This document shows positions 1-8,691 of a stretch of 64,000 bases of DNA, piece by piece. This DNA comes from CAIZQW01 sp942493055 (GTDB lineage Bacteria; Verrucomicrobiota; Kiritimatiellia; RFP12; UBA1067). The stretch is from contig OW818680.1 in NCBI GenBank assembly GCA_942493055.1, positions 4,340,001 through 4,404,000 of the forward strand, written 5' to 3'. Both the position numbers and the translations under genes were made by a program. Below the pieces are notes generated by a model. That model saw nothing but the letters and a program-made list of their open reading frames with translations. It made no database searches and had not been told where the DNA came from. Within the stretch, counting starts at the first letter, position 1, and each line of letters begins with the position of its first letter.

Positions 1-570
1 GGAAAGCAGATTGCAAACATTGAAATCCGCATTGCGGAGCCCAATGAGCAAGGGGTGGGCGAATTACAGGTGCGCGGGCCGATCGTCATGAAGGGCTACT
101 TCAAAAACATCGAGGCGACGCGCGAGGCTTTTGATGGCGACTGGTTGAAAACAGGCGATCTGGCCTCCATGGATGCTGACAAGTATATCACGATTCGTGG
201 ACGCAAGAAGGCGCTCATTGTCAACCGTGAGGGGAAGAATATTTATCCGGAAGAGGTCGAGAATGTGCTGAGCAGCCATCCGTACATTGCGGACATTGTG
301 GTGATCGGATATACGGTAGGGGGTGTCCCGGGGGAGCGGGTCGGTGGCATTATTGTCCCGAACCTCGAGGCCATTACAGCCGCGAACGATGGCACGGAGC
401 CCGCATGGGGTATGATCGAAAAGATGATCCATGAAGCCGTTGTTGAAAAATCCGAGACGCTTGCTGATTATAAGCATATCCGAAAACTGCGGATTCAGTG
501 TGAACCTTTGGAGCGTACGTCCGTCCAAAAAGTGCGGCGCGTGGCCTATCAGGGGACCCTCGACGAATAA
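1..570 (+). CDS. AMP-dependent acyl-CoA synthetase, C-terminal fragment
   Basis: This is the 3' part of an adenylate-forming ligase whose 5' end lies outside the window; the frame is open from base 1 and gives about 189 residues. Visible family motifs are the A7/A8 region (GYFKN, then WLKTGDLA and the RGRKK core), GKNIYPEEVE near residue 80, and a C-terminal VQKVRR carrying the presumed adenylation lysine. The family activates carboxylic acids with ATP and loads them onto CoA or a carrier protein. The GKNIYPEEVE wording is typical of long-chain fatty-acid CoA ligases. Substrate cannot be read from this fragment. A membrane/TPR protein follows about 100 bases downstream on the same strand. Confidence 0.9.
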   Translation, partial: GKQIANIEIRIAEPNEQGVGELQVRGPIVMKGYFKNIEATREAFDGDWLKTGDLASMDADKYITIRGRKKALIVNREGKNIYPEEVENVLSSHPYIADIVVIGYTVGGVPGERVGGIIVPNLEAITAANDGTEPAWGMIEKMIHEAVVEKSETLADYKHIRKLRIQCEPLERTSVQKVRRVAYQGTLDE

Positions 571-673
571 CGATGTCCGCGACATAACGATGGTCGCGAT
601 TGACTTTTTGCAAGTGCTTTGCCATAATCAAAACTATTGCAAGTGAATTAGTTTAGCAGGAAGGGCTAAGGGA

Positions 674-3600
674 ATGGACACATTTCGTACGTTTTACTGG
701 GTTTCGGTTCCACGCCTGCGGCGCATGAAACGGATGAGTTGGCTCGCGGCGCTGCTCGCCGGGGCACTGTATGGTCTGACTGTCTGTTTGACAGCATTCC
801 CCGGACGTTCTGCACAATGGATCGCGCAGTTATCCGGCCTGGACGTGCGTTCTACGTTTGAGCGTCCCTTGCTTTTTGTTTTTGGCTCCTGTGTGCAGAG
901 CTTACCCGTACCGGGCTCGCTGGCGCTCCGCTTTAATCTTGTGGCGGCGATTCTGGGGGCGATTCTGGTCGGTGCCGTATTCCGAGTGGTCTGGCTGGTT
1001 ATCACCGAATGCATGCGCGAGGAATCCGCCATATCCTGGTCCCCGCGTATTTCGCGGTTCGCTGCTTGGGCGACGGTGGTCTGTACAGCGACGACCTTGC
1101 CCGTGTGGGCAGCCTCTACGCGCTTTACGCCCGCGATTGTGGATGCGGCGCTTTTCTTTGTGCTCTTAAATGTCTTTTTTGCGTACGTGCGGAGTTTCCG
1201 CGGTGTCTGGATGTTTGTCTTTGCGATTGTCTATGGTGCTTGGATGGCGGAGTCGGTTGTCTTCCTGTTGGCGTTTCCCGTCATCGCCATCATCTGGCTG
1301 TTGGCTGAATGGATCGGCTATGGGGATTGCTGGCATCCGCGCGTCTGGTGCAGTCTGCTTCTGGGTGTCGTTGCATACGCTGCGGATTTACTGATGGCCT
1401 CCTGGCAGGCGGCGACCTTTCATCAGGTGCTCTTAAACCGTGACGTGATGGTGAAAACCGTGATCGCTATTTATCGTAACCAACTGCAGGAGATCTCGGT
1501 CTTGCTGCCATCTCAAGTATGGATTCCTGTGCTCATCACCAGCGTCTTGTTTGGCGTGGCCGCCTTTTTTGTGGGCGTCTACACCTTGCGAAACTATCGG
1601 ACGACCTTCTCGTTGATCGCGGGGGGTGTGCTCTCATTGATTGGCGGCTATGCCTTGTTCAACTATAGCGGAACCGCGTGGTTTGCATGGGCACCGGATG
1701 ATCATATACCGCTCTTTTCAGGCCTCTTCAGCACAATCGGGGTGGGTTTCTTAGTCGCAGCCTGGTATGCGCTGATCAGTATGAATGCGCCGCAGGAGTT
1801 AAAGATTCAACCCACGCGACTTGAAGAAGAGAAGGATTTACGCAAGGAGGAGCGTGAAATCCGAGAGAAACCAATTGTTGCAGCAGGGCGTTCCGCAGGC
1901 CAAGTTGCGGTCACTTTGCTCGTTTTCGTCATTCTGCTTGCAACCCTTGCCAATGTCCTTTGCTATCGGAAGAACAATGGACGCTTTGCGGATGTCATGG
2001 CGAATATGGTCCTGGATCGTATGGGGGAGCGCGAGTGGATTGTCGCCAATGACATCTTGGACGCCAACCTGCTCCTGGCCGCGTATGAACGCAAAAAGAA
2101 GATTATTCTGCTTCAACCCTACCGGTCGGGCGACCGTAATTATAGGATCTTCATCCGGCAGCGCATGGAAGCGACCATGGACCAGAACCTCTGGTTGCGC
2201 GCAAACTTATTGCTGGAACGCAACTTCCTCTTGTTCATGGAGGAGGTCTTCTTGGGTTTCGCGGATATGCACAAGCACGCGGTGACCTTGTCCTTTGCCG
2301 ACTTGTGGTACAGCAGTGGCTATCAGCCTGTCGCAGATGGCGTTCTCTTCTACGGCATTAAGAAGGACGATAAACTGCCAGATGTCAAAGCGCGCCTGAA
2401 AGAGGATGAAAAAATGTGGAATAACCTGGCCACCCTCATGGAGGTCGATCAACCGTCTGTGCATGGTTTATTAGCCAAGAGTTACCGTGATGCGACCTTG
2501 CGCCAGTTGTCGTTGATCATCAATAATTTCGGAGTCTTGCAGGATGATGCAGGCAATATGGAGGGTGCCTTCCAGATGTATCAGCTGGCTCGGAGATTCA
2601 ATCCTGAGAATGTCAGTTCGCTGCTCAACCTCATTGATCTCGTCATTAATCGCCAAGCCTTTCCAGACCAAAAGAAGAGCTTTTCCCAGGAGCTGGATTC
2701 GATCAAACGGAAGAAGAATATGCGGTATCCTGTGGGGGCGCTCTCGCGGTTCCATGGCTATGTTCGTAATCCAGAGACCTTTTTGAAGCAGGGCTTGTCA
2801 TGGGTTGCATCGAGTTCGCCTGAATATGTGCTCGCGACGTTGCGCCAGGCTCAGTCACGCCAGATGGATGTGTCGACACAGATTGATCTCCTTTCCGCAC
2901 TCGCGTCAGTCCAAGTCATGAAAAGCGACTTTGAGGAGAGCCGCCGAACCTACGAAAAGATGCTGGCTGTGAATCCACAGAATGCGGAGGCGATATCGGG
3001 TTTGTCCTGGCTCATGCTTCGCCAGGGCAATCTGCGTGAAGCGTATGCGTGGTTGATGACCGGGGAGAGCTCCGGACTCTCCAAGCAGGCCATGCGTGTG
3101 GAGTGGGCTGTTTATTATCTGGCTTCCGGGGATTTGAAAAGTGCGCGCCTGATGATGGATGACCCCTCTGTTACGAAAGACAAGCCGGCTTTAATGGCGT
3201 TGCTCGGCATGATTATGATTGAGCAGAAGGAGTTTGATCAGGTTGAGAAGGTGATTTTGCCGCGCCTGAATAAGCTGTTACAGGGCGGTGGGCCGGATCT
3301 CTATTATTCTCAGATCCTGCAGGCCCGGCTGATGCAGGCGCGGGGTGTTCCCTTCTATGAGCAGGCTAGGGCCTGTTTCTTGCGCGCAATGGCCTATCGC
3401 CCGGATGTCGACTGCCTGGCGGAGTTCGTCCTCGGGTTGGACGCAGCGCTCTCCGATGCTCCCTCCGCTGAACTGCATGCCATCCAAGTTTTGCGCAAGA
3501 AGTCAAACCATGAACGAGCCAATTTTGTGCTGGGGACGTTCCGTCTTGAAAAAGGGCTCTATGCGGATGCGGAGGTCTATCTGGGTCGCAGTATCCAGGG

Positions 3601-3967
3601 AACAAAGGTCGCCTCAGCCTCTCTCAACAATTATGTGGAAGCGGCTATGCGTGCCGGTGCGCTGGGGCGGGCTGAGACCGCTGCCCGCCGCCTGACGCAG
3701 CAGGATGCGCAAAACCATAAGTCATGGGCCCTGTTAGCAGATGTGCTGGTGCGTGCAGGAAAAGTAGATGAGGCAGAGAAAATGCTGACACAGGCCAGGA
3801 CGTTGAAAGCCGACGACCCGAAACTGGCCTTTGTCGATCTCCGCCTGGCCATCGCCCGCAAGCAGAATCAGGAGGCCCTGAAGGCGGTGGCTGTTTTGGA
3901 GAAGACGACCTTGTCAAACCTTGAGAAGCGTGATCTTGAAGAGTTAAAAAAGCAAATAGTGGAATAG
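674..3967 (+). CDS. Large polytopic membrane protein with C-terminal TPR repeats
   Basis: A 1097-residue protein in two parts. Residues about 20-365 are strongly hydrophobic with roughly ten membrane segments, and another segment lies near 410-430. The rest is soluble and from about residue 640 carries degenerate TPR units (for example around 640-670, 760-810 and 1020-1080, with the A..NP.N pattern). The N-terminal layout recalls the DUF2723/GT117-type membrane glycosyltransferase-like proteins that often end in TPRs, but no catalytic motif could be confirmed. The start is supported by an AGGAAGG stretch about 10 bases upstream. The stop codon lies inside an 8-bp repeat array that leads into mnmA. 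The precise role is unknown. Confidence 0.75.
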   Translation: MDTFRTFYWVSVPRLRRMKRMSWLAALLAGALYGLTVCLTAFPGRSAQWIAQLSGLDVRSTFERPLLFVFGSCVQSLPVPGSLALRFNLVAAILGAILVGAVFRVVWLVITECMREESAISWSPRISRFAAWATVVCTATTLPVWAASTRFTPAIVDAALFFVLLNVFFAYVRSFRGVWMFVFAIVYGAWMAESVVFLLAFPVIAIIWLLAEWIGYGDCWHPRVWCSLLLGVVAYAADLLMASWQAATFHQVLLNRDVMVKTVIAIYRNQLQEISVLLPSQVWIPVLITSVLFGVAAFFVGVYTLRNYRTTFSLIAGGVLSLIGGYALFNYSGTAWFAWAPDDHIPLFSGLFSTIGVGFLVAAWYALISMNAPQELKIQPTRLEEEKDLRKEEREIREKPIVAAGRSAGQVAVTLLVFVILLATLANVLCYRKNNGRFADVMANMVLDRMGEREWIVANDILDANLLLAAYERKKKIILLQPYRSGDRNYRIFIRQRMEATMDQNLWLRANLLLERNFLLFMEEVFLGFADMHKHAVTLSFADLWYSSGYQPVADGVLFYGIKKDDKLPDVKARLKEDEKMWNNLATLMEVDQPSVHGLLAKSYRDATLRQLSLIINNFGVLQDDAGNMEGAFQMYQLARRFNPENVSSLLNLIDLVINRQAFPDQKKSFSQELDSIKRKKNMRYPVGALSRFHGYVRNPETFLKQGLSWVASSSPEYVLATLRQAQSRQMDVSTQIDLLSALASVQVMKSDFEESRRTYEKMLAVNPQNAEAISGLSWLMLRQGNLREAYAWLMTGESSGLSKQAMRVEWAVYYLASGDLKSARLMMDDPSVTKDKPALMALLGMIMIEQKEFDQVEKVILPRLNKLLQGGGPDLYYSQILQARLMQARGVPFYEQARACFLRAMAYRPDVDCLAEFVLGLDAALSDAPSAELHAIQVLRKKSNHERANFVLGTFRLEKGLYADAEVYLGRSIQGTKVASASLNNYVEAAMRAGALGRAETAARRLTQQDAQNHKSWALLADVLVRAGKVDEAEKMLTQARTLKADDPKLAFVDLRLAIARKQNQEALKAVAVLEKTTLSNLEKRDLEELKKQIVE

Positions 3968-4015
3968 TGGAACAGTGGAATACTGGAATATCGGAATAGT
4001 GGAATGTTGGAAAGA
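3960..4015. repeat. 8-bp tandem repeat array, consensus TGGAATAN
   Basis: Seven consecutive 8-base units: TGGAATAG, TGGAACAG, TGGAATAC, TGGAATAT, CGGAATAG, TGGAATGT, TGGAAAGA. The first unit contains the stop codon of the TPR protein (3965-3967) and the sixth supplies the ATG of mnmA (4004). The same repeat occurs at 12441-12472 and 54245-54348. Confidence 0.9.
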
Positions 4016-5089
4016 CGAATAGCTGTCGGATTGTCTGGTGGGGTCGACTCAACCGTCTGCTCCATGATGTTGCGTGATGAAGGCTATGAAGTGGTGGGCG
4101 TCACCTTGCTCATGCAACCTGCAAAAGATGAACAGGCGCAGAAAGCCTGCGGCGGATCCGATTCAGTTGCGGTGGCCGCGGCTGCCGCTGCGCAGCTCGG
4201 CATCCAGCATGTCGTTGTGGACTGTCGCGTCGCCTTTGAGCGCGAAGTGATCCGTCCCTGCTGGGAGACCTTCTCGCGCGGCGCAACGCCCAATCCCTGC
4301 ATCCGGTGCAATCCGCGCATCAAGTTTGCCAGCCTTGTCCAGACTGCGCAGGAACAGAACTGCGCGCTTGTCGCAACAGGCCATTATGCGCGTTTGGCTT
4401 ACGATGAGCAGCAGCGTCCGATGATCCGGCGCGGCGCGGATGCGGAAAAGGACCAGAGTTATTTTTTATATGGTCTCTCAGCCGAGGTGCGGCAGCGGGT
4501 TCGGTTTCCTCTGGGGGACATGACGAAGGCAGAGGTTCGCGCGCGCGCTCACGCGTATGGATTGGTCAATGCCTCGCGAGCGGAGAGTCAAGATGTCTGC
4601 TTTGCCAGCTCGGAGGGGCATGTCGCCGAACAGTTGCGCCAAAAATATGATGGCAAGGCCATCCCCGGCACGATTGTCGATGAGACCGGAAAGGTACTGG
4701 GCAGTCACGACGGGATTCATCAATATACGATCGGTCAGCGGCGCGGCCTCAAAGTCGCGACAGGCACGCGTGCAAAGATCGTCTCGATCGATGCCGCGAC
4801 AGGAACGATTGTGCTCAGCAGCCGCCCGGATGCTGTCTATGGCACCACTTGCCAGGCGCGCGCATTTTATTGGCATCGCGAAATTCCGGCAATCGGAACC
4901 TCGCTGATGGCGCAAGTCCGCTATCGACAAAAACCCGTGATAGCGACCTTGGAAGCAGCTACAGACGACTCCGCATGCGTGCACTTTGCTGAACCCGTCT
5001 TCGGCATCACGCCCGGCCAGTCGCTCGTCCTCTATGCTGGCGATTGCGTCTTGGGGGGTGGGGTTATTGAGGCGGGCCTCGTGACGTGA
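4004..5089 (+). CDS. mnmA: tRNA-uridine 2-sulfurtransferase MnmA
   Basis: MnmA makes 2-thiouridine at wobble position 34 of Lys, Glu and Gln tRNAs, using ATP and persulfide sulfur, in the cytoplasm. The 361-residue length is normal. The PP-loop GLSGGVDS is at residues 9-16. The catalytic cysteine pair is present: TPNPCIRC with Cys99 and QDVCF with Cys199. GHYAR, KDQSYFLY and GQRRGL are also typical. The start codon lies in a TGGAATAN repeat array, so the initiation region is repeat-derived. No other start would keep the PP-loop. A convergent UroD-like gene follows, separated by a hairpin. Confidence 0.97.
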   Translation: MLERRIAVGLSGGVDSTVCSMMLRDEGYEVVGVTLLMQPAKDEQAQKACGGSDSVAVAAAAAAQLGIQHVVVDCRVAFEREVIRPCWETFSRGATPNPCIRCNPRIKFASLVQTAQEQNCALVATGHYARLAYDEQQRPMIRRGADAEKDQSYFLYGLSAEVRQRVRFPLGDMTKAEVRARAHAYGLVNASRAESQDVCFASSEGHVAEQLRQKYDGKAIPGTIVDETGKVLGSHDGIHQYTIGQRRGLKVATGTRAKIVSIDAATGTIVLSSRPDAVYGTTCQARAFYWHREIPAIGTSLMAQVRYRQKPVIATLEAATDDSACVHFAEPVFGITPGQSLVLYAGDCVLGGGVIEAGLVT

Positions 5090-5096
5090 TGATCTT

Positions 5097-5142
5097 CGTG
5101 CGACCACATAGTGGACGCACGGAAGTGGTTAAAAGAGAATGG
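5097..5142. repeat. Hairpin repeat followed by GTGGTTAAAAG (copy 1 of 2)
   Basis: CGTGCG/CGCACG and CCAC/GTGG arms (5097-5121) form an imperfect stem of about ten pairs, followed by GTGGTTAAAAGAGA. It sits between the convergent mnmA and UroD-like genes, so it could serve as a two-way transcription terminator, though no T-run is present. A related copy with a differently paired stem is at 24215-24257. Confidence 0.6.
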
Positions 5143-5154
5143 CTGGACGCGCCG

Positions 5155-6189
5155 CTATTGCGACGCTTCCGACAGGAAAGCGTTGATGTTGGCTGTGGAG
5201 ACGCCTGGGGGCAGTCCGCCGCCACAGGAGAAGATCACGCGGGTATAGTCTTGGCCCAGCGCGGTCTTCATCTCTGCTACAGCCTTGCGCACATCCTCCG
5301 GCGTCCCAGCGGCCAGCACATCCCGGGGAGGGATATTGCCCAGCAGGGAGACTTTCGGGCCGACCCATTCGCGCATCTCCTGGATCGGATGGTCGAAGGC
5401 GAAGTTGAAGAGGTTGATGCCGCAGTCGCCCAGTTGCGAGGAGCAGCTCGTTCCGTTCGCGTCGTTGTGGAAGAAGCGCACGTCGCTGTCAATCGCGGCA
5501 AAGGCGCGTTTCAAGTAGGGCGTCGCAAAGGTGGCAACGTCGTCAGGCCCCAAAAATCCGACGATATCGTCCAGCAGCAGGGTTCCCTTGATCGTGGGGA
5601 TGCTGCTCGCCTGCAGCTTCAGCCAGTCCTCCAGGAACTCCGTAATCACGTTGAGCATCGCATGCGTGCCCTCCGGATCGAATTGCATGGCCATCAGGAA
5701 CTCAGTCGTGCCCATCAGGAAGGTTGCAATGTTGAGCGGCCCGCGCGCGACTGCGAAGCGGATGGCGTGGCCTTCCGCCTCGATGGCCGGACGCATGCGC
5801 ACCAGGCGGCGCAGGGTGAAGGGCAGAAGACCTGCGGAGGTGACATCCGGCTTCTCCAGGACGAGCGCCTTTTCGCCGGATTGGCCGATCGTTGCGGCGA
5901 AGGGCAGGTCGTTCTCATGCCAGATCAGCTTGGAACCGAAGGCCGAGGGCTCGGTGCACATGCCATACTCCGACCAGAAACCCGGCAGGAAGATCGCATC
6001 CGGAAAGGTTTGTATGGCTTCGAGATTGGTCTTGAACCACACCTCGTCCGAGGTGAAATAATCCAGAATCGAAGCCTTCTTGGTCCAGCCTGGCAGCCAG
6101 GGACTGTCTGCGATGAAGCCGCAGAGCGGCTTATCGAGGCATTGTCCGTTGACGACGGCGACTACTTTTTCCCATTGTGCTTGTGTCAT
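5155..6189 (-). CDS. Uroporphyrinogen decarboxylase (URO-D/MtaA/CmuA) superfamily protein
   Basis: A 344-residue TIM-barrel-type protein of the URO-D superfamily. Known members are either haem-pathway decarboxylases or corrinoid methyltransferases such as MtaA and CmuA. Readable hallmarks are RGPLNIAT in the middle, the LLDDIVGFLGP segment, the GNIPPRDVLAAGTPEDV strand-loop, and SCGGGLPPG near the C-terminus. The MtaA zinc motif HxC is replaced by HND (in FFHNDANG), while a cysteine is kept in SCGGG, so the metal site would differ. It is the last gene of a leftward group with DUF6807 and a Gfo/Idh oxidoreductase. A catabolic role, perhaps methyl transfer, is more likely than haem synthesis, but this is inference. 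Confidence 0.8.
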   Translation of the reverse strand: MTQAQWEKVVAVVNGQCLDKPLCGFIADSPWLPGWTKKASILDYFTSDEVWFKTNLEAIQTFPDAIFLPGFWSEYGMCTEPSAFGSKLIWHENDLPFAATIGQSGEKALVLEKPDVTSAGLLPFTLRRLVRMRPAIEAEGHAIRFAVARGPLNIATFLMGTTEFLMAMQFDPEGTHAMLNVITEFLEDWLKLQASSIPTIKGTLLLDDIVGFLGPDDVATFATPYLKRAFAAIDSDVRFFHNDANGTSCSSQLGDCGINLFNFAFDHPIQEMREWVGPKVSLLGNIPPRDVLAAGTPEDVRKAVAEMKTALGQDYTRVIFSCGGGLPPGVSTANINAFLSEASQ

Positions 6190-6212
6190 ATTAGATCCTG
6201 TTTGAGTGAGGG

Positions 6213-7100
6213 TTATTTTGCAAATTCGGCATAACGTTCAGCAATGTGAACGGATGTAGGATCCCCTTCAAAGACGAGGACGCGATACCTAAAATTCAGT
6301 TTGCTCCCTTTTTTGATGGAGGTCCCGCTTTTTTGCTCGGGCCACTGGAAAGGCGTCGGCGAGAAGAATCCGTAATCGCGTGTCAGCCACTTGGTCTGAA
6401 CCATTAGCGCGTTGGACGGATGTTGGAGAATGGCGATGCCCTCTGTCTTCCCATTCCCACGCTTGCCAAAGGCTGCCATCCATGTTGATGCGACGCCCGA
6501 GGTCTCTTTTTGAGTCTGCTTGCCTTCGGCATTGATCAGCGTATTGCTGTACAGGACGGAGATGTCCGGTGCGACACGCGCGGAGAAGAAAGCATGATTG
6601 GTCGTCTTGATCTCGACGTCCGTCAAGGCTTCCACAGTCACGTCGAAGTCAATCTGGCGGAGGGTCTTCGAGGGTGCTGTGATGGTGATCTTCCGCGTGT
6701 CTCGGAAGGGCTGGGCAGCGCCGGGACGCGTCCAGTTGCAGGCATCCGTGATGACAATCTCTTTGCCCTTTTCAGCGACCAGTTTTGCTCCCTCGGAGAT
6801 GATCTGGCCGCGGTCAAGCCCCTCCTGCCAGTAGTTGCCCTCGTTGACGCGGTCGCACCCGAAGAAGAGCGAGCTGTGGTGCGGATACTGTCCGTTGCGC
6901 ATGGAGGTGATCCCTGCGCCGGAGGGTGCATTCACCGGAAAGAAAAAGGGATATTTTTCGTCCGGCGTGCATCGGTAACTTGTGAAATAGGCGCCGTCAA
7001 GGGTCACGTCAATGCGTGAACCGACCTTGACGGCACTGAGATTTTGAGCCTGCGACAGCGTGGCGCTGAGCAGGCACAGGGCGATGATGGTTTTAGGCAT
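6213..7100 (-). CDS. Secreted DUF6807 (PmoA-like) family protein
   Basis: A 295-residue exported protein. It starts with a short cleavable signal (MPKTIIALCLLSATLSQAQ). The body carries the DUF6807 signature around PHHSSLFFGCDRVNEGNYW and later a WMAAFGKRGNGKTEGIAI segment. The family is often labelled PmoA but is not a methane monooxygenase subunit; members occur with sugar oxidoreductases and are predicted beta-sandwich proteins. It lies between the Gfo/Idh oxidoreductase (15 bases) and the UroD-like gene (23 bases), so all three probably form one operon. A role in periplasmic carbohydrate processing is inferred from context only. Confidence 0.85.
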   Translation of the reverse strand: MPKTIIALCLLSATLSQAQNLSAVKVGSRIDVTLDGAYFTSYRCTPDEKYPFFFPVNAPSGAGITSMRNGQYPHHSSLFFGCDRVNEGNYWQEGLDRGQIISEGAKLVAEKGKEIVITDACNWTRPGAAQPFRDTRKITITAPSKTLRQIDFDVTVEALTDVEIKTTNHAFFSARVAPDISVLYSNTLINAEGKQTQKETSGVASTWMAAFGKRGNGKTEGIAILQHPSNALMVQTKWLTRDYGFFSPTPFQWPEQKSGTSIKKGSKLNFRYRVLVFEGDPTSVHIAERYAEFAK

Positions 7101-7115
7101 AGGAGGTGTTTAGTG

Positions 7116-8471
7116 TTATGCGTTCTTTGAAAGTTTCTCAAAGGCGCGGCGCACACCGTAGGGCGCGCGCTCTTCGCGGGCGAGCAGCTTGTTGGCCGCC
7201 TCGTCCCCCACAAATTTCTCCGTCTTGTAATCCCAGGTCAATTTGCGACCCAGCTTCATGCCAATATGGGCGAGAAGACATGCCGAGCAGGAGCGATGAG
7301 CGGTTTCAGCAGGCACATTGGTCTCTTCGCGGGTGGCCATGCAATTAACCCAGTTCTGCTGATGAATGCCGTTCCAACAGTTCAGCTTGATCGGCTCAGA
7401 AGCAGGATCGCTGATGAGCAGTTTCGCATCGCTGGCATCAAGGGCTTTGAGCGCCTTGCCGGGGGAGACCGGGTCCGATGCCGTCATCTTTGCGGCGCCG
7501 CGGCTTACGAAGATCCATCCCTTCTCGCCGATGAAACGCACGCCATTCGGGAACTTCTCCCAGACGCGCATCTTCACATCTCCGGGATACGTCATCGTGA
7601 TGTCATAGTCGCCATGAACATTCCAGAGTCCGGTGGTATGGAAGTTTCCCTTGCCCTCAATGGTGACAGGGCCCATGGCTTCCCAGCCCATGCCCCAGTG
7701 TGCAATGTCCAGGTGGTGCGCTCCCCAGCCTGTGATCATGCCCGCACCGAACTGTTCGCATCGGAGCCAGCCCGGACGTCCGAAGCCCTTTTGCGGATGG
7801 ACACGGTCCTCAGTATAAAAGACCTCCGGCGTGGAGCCGAGCCACAAATCATAGTTCAGATTCTCAGGGACAGCCATCTTGTCGGTCTTGCCGCCTGCAG
7901 GGTCGCCGGGCAGGCCGATTTCGATTGAAAGGATTTTGCCAAGGCGTCCATTGCGTACCAGGGTACAGGCGCGCTGGAATTGAGTGGACGAGCGCTGTTG
8001 CGAGCCAAGTTGGAAGACGGTCTTATTGAGTGCCATGGCGTTCGCAAAGCAACGACCCTCATCGATGGTGAGGGAGGTGGGCTTCTGCATGTAGACGTCC
8101 TTCTTGGCAAAGGCGGCTTCGACGGCTGGCTGTGCGTGCCAGTGGTCAGGTGTTGAAATGACAACAGCGTCAATGCTCTTGTCTGCAATGAGTTCACGGT
8201 AATCCTGATAGACCTTAACATCGCGTTTTAAGTAGCTCTTTGCAGCCTCAGCCCTGTTCTTGTCGCAGTCTGAAACCGCTACATACTGGGTGCCCTTGCA
8301 CCTCTGCAAACCAGCCATGTCCATATCCCGCGCGATACGTCCGCAGCCTATCTGGCCGAGTGCGATGGTCTTGCTCGGCGCATTTTCCCCTAATACATGC
8401 GACGGAATAATGGTTGGAAACGCAACAGCTGCTCCCGCTGCCTTCAGAAATGTACGTCTTGAACTCTTCAT
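7116..8471 (-). CDS. Gfo/Idh/MocA family oxidoreductase, Tat-exported
   Basis: A 451-residue NAD(P)-dependent oxidoreductase-type protein with a Tat signal: SSRRTFLKAAGAAVAFP at the N-terminus. The Rossmann core follows with GQIGCGRIARDMD near residue 38, DAVVISTPDHWHAQPAVEAA near 105, and KDVYMQKPTSLTIDEGR, where the EKP-type motif reads QKP. Such proteins oxidise or otherwise process sugars and cyclitols, and the exported PVC versions are abundant in polysaccharide loci. It is the first gene of a leftward operon with DUF6807 and a UroD-like gene. An AT-rich control region with two identical palindromes lies upstream. Confidence 0.9.
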   Translation of the reverse strand: MKSSRRTFLKAAGAAVAFPTIIPSHVLGENAPSKTIALGQIGCGRIARDMDMAGLQRCKGTQYVAVSDCDKNRAEAAKSYLKRDVKVYQDYRELIADKSIDAVVISTPDHWHAQPAVEAAFAKKDVYMQKPTSLTIDEGRCFANAMALNKTVFQLGSQQRSSTQFQRACTLVRNGRLGKILSIEIGLPGDPAGGKTDKMAVPENLNYDLWLGSTPEVFYTEDRVHPQKGFGRPGWLRCEQFGAGMITGWGAHHLDIAHWGMGWEAMGPVTIEGKGNFHTTGLWNVHGDYDITMTYPGDVKMRVWEKFPNGVRFIGEKGWIFVSRGAAKMTASDPVSPGKALKALDASDAKLLISDPASEPIKLNCWNGIHQQNWVNCMATREETNVPAETAHRSCSACLLAHIGMKLGRKLTWDYKTEKFVGDEAANKLLAREERAPYGVRRAFEKLSKNA

Positions 8472-8502
8472 GGTTTGTACTCCTTGGTTAACTTATTGTT
8501 TC

Positions 8503-8573
8503 AGTATAGAGCAAAAGGCCATCTGGATGCGACAAAAAATAATTATATAATTTTTACAGGAAATTATATAATT
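8503..8573 (-). promoter_or_regulatory. Tandem palindromic operator and -10 element for the Gfo/Idh operon
   Basis: AATTATATAATT occurs twice, at 8541-8552 and 8562-8573. Each is a perfect palindrome and the centres are 21 bases apart, two helical turns. On the minus strand a TATACT -10 box lies at 8503-8508 with no good -35. The sites would then fall near -50 and -71, which suits an activator. The bound regulator is unknown; the IclR protein at 11624 is a candidate. Confidence 0.55.
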
Positions 8574-8632
8574 TAATCAACGCGACTGGACGACGGACCG
8601 GAAATTTTGTTCGCCCTGCGATACATTTCGGC

Positions 8633-8661
8633 TTGAATTCATTCGCGAAAAGGCGTATTCT
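8633..8661 (+). promoter_or_regulatory. Putative sigma70 promoter for HzsA-like 1
   Basis: TTGAAT (8633-8638), 17 bases, TATTCT (8656-8661), placed 30 bases before the chosen ATG at 8692. The tandem palindromes at 8541-8573 would lie about 100 and 120 bases upstream of this start site. Assigned by eye only. Confidence 0.45.
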
Positions 8662-8691
8662 CGATTTCATCAATAAAAGAGGATGTTACTT

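Noticed and set aside
5086..6234. 382-codon plus-strand frame opposite the UroD-like gene
   Set aside because: The minus-strand protein has family motifs; the plus-strand translation has none and overlaps the end of mnmA.
6213..7100. Particulate methane monooxygenase subunit A
   Set aside because: The PmoA label of this family is historical; the protein is a soluble secreted DUF6807 member without the membrane segments of true PmoA.
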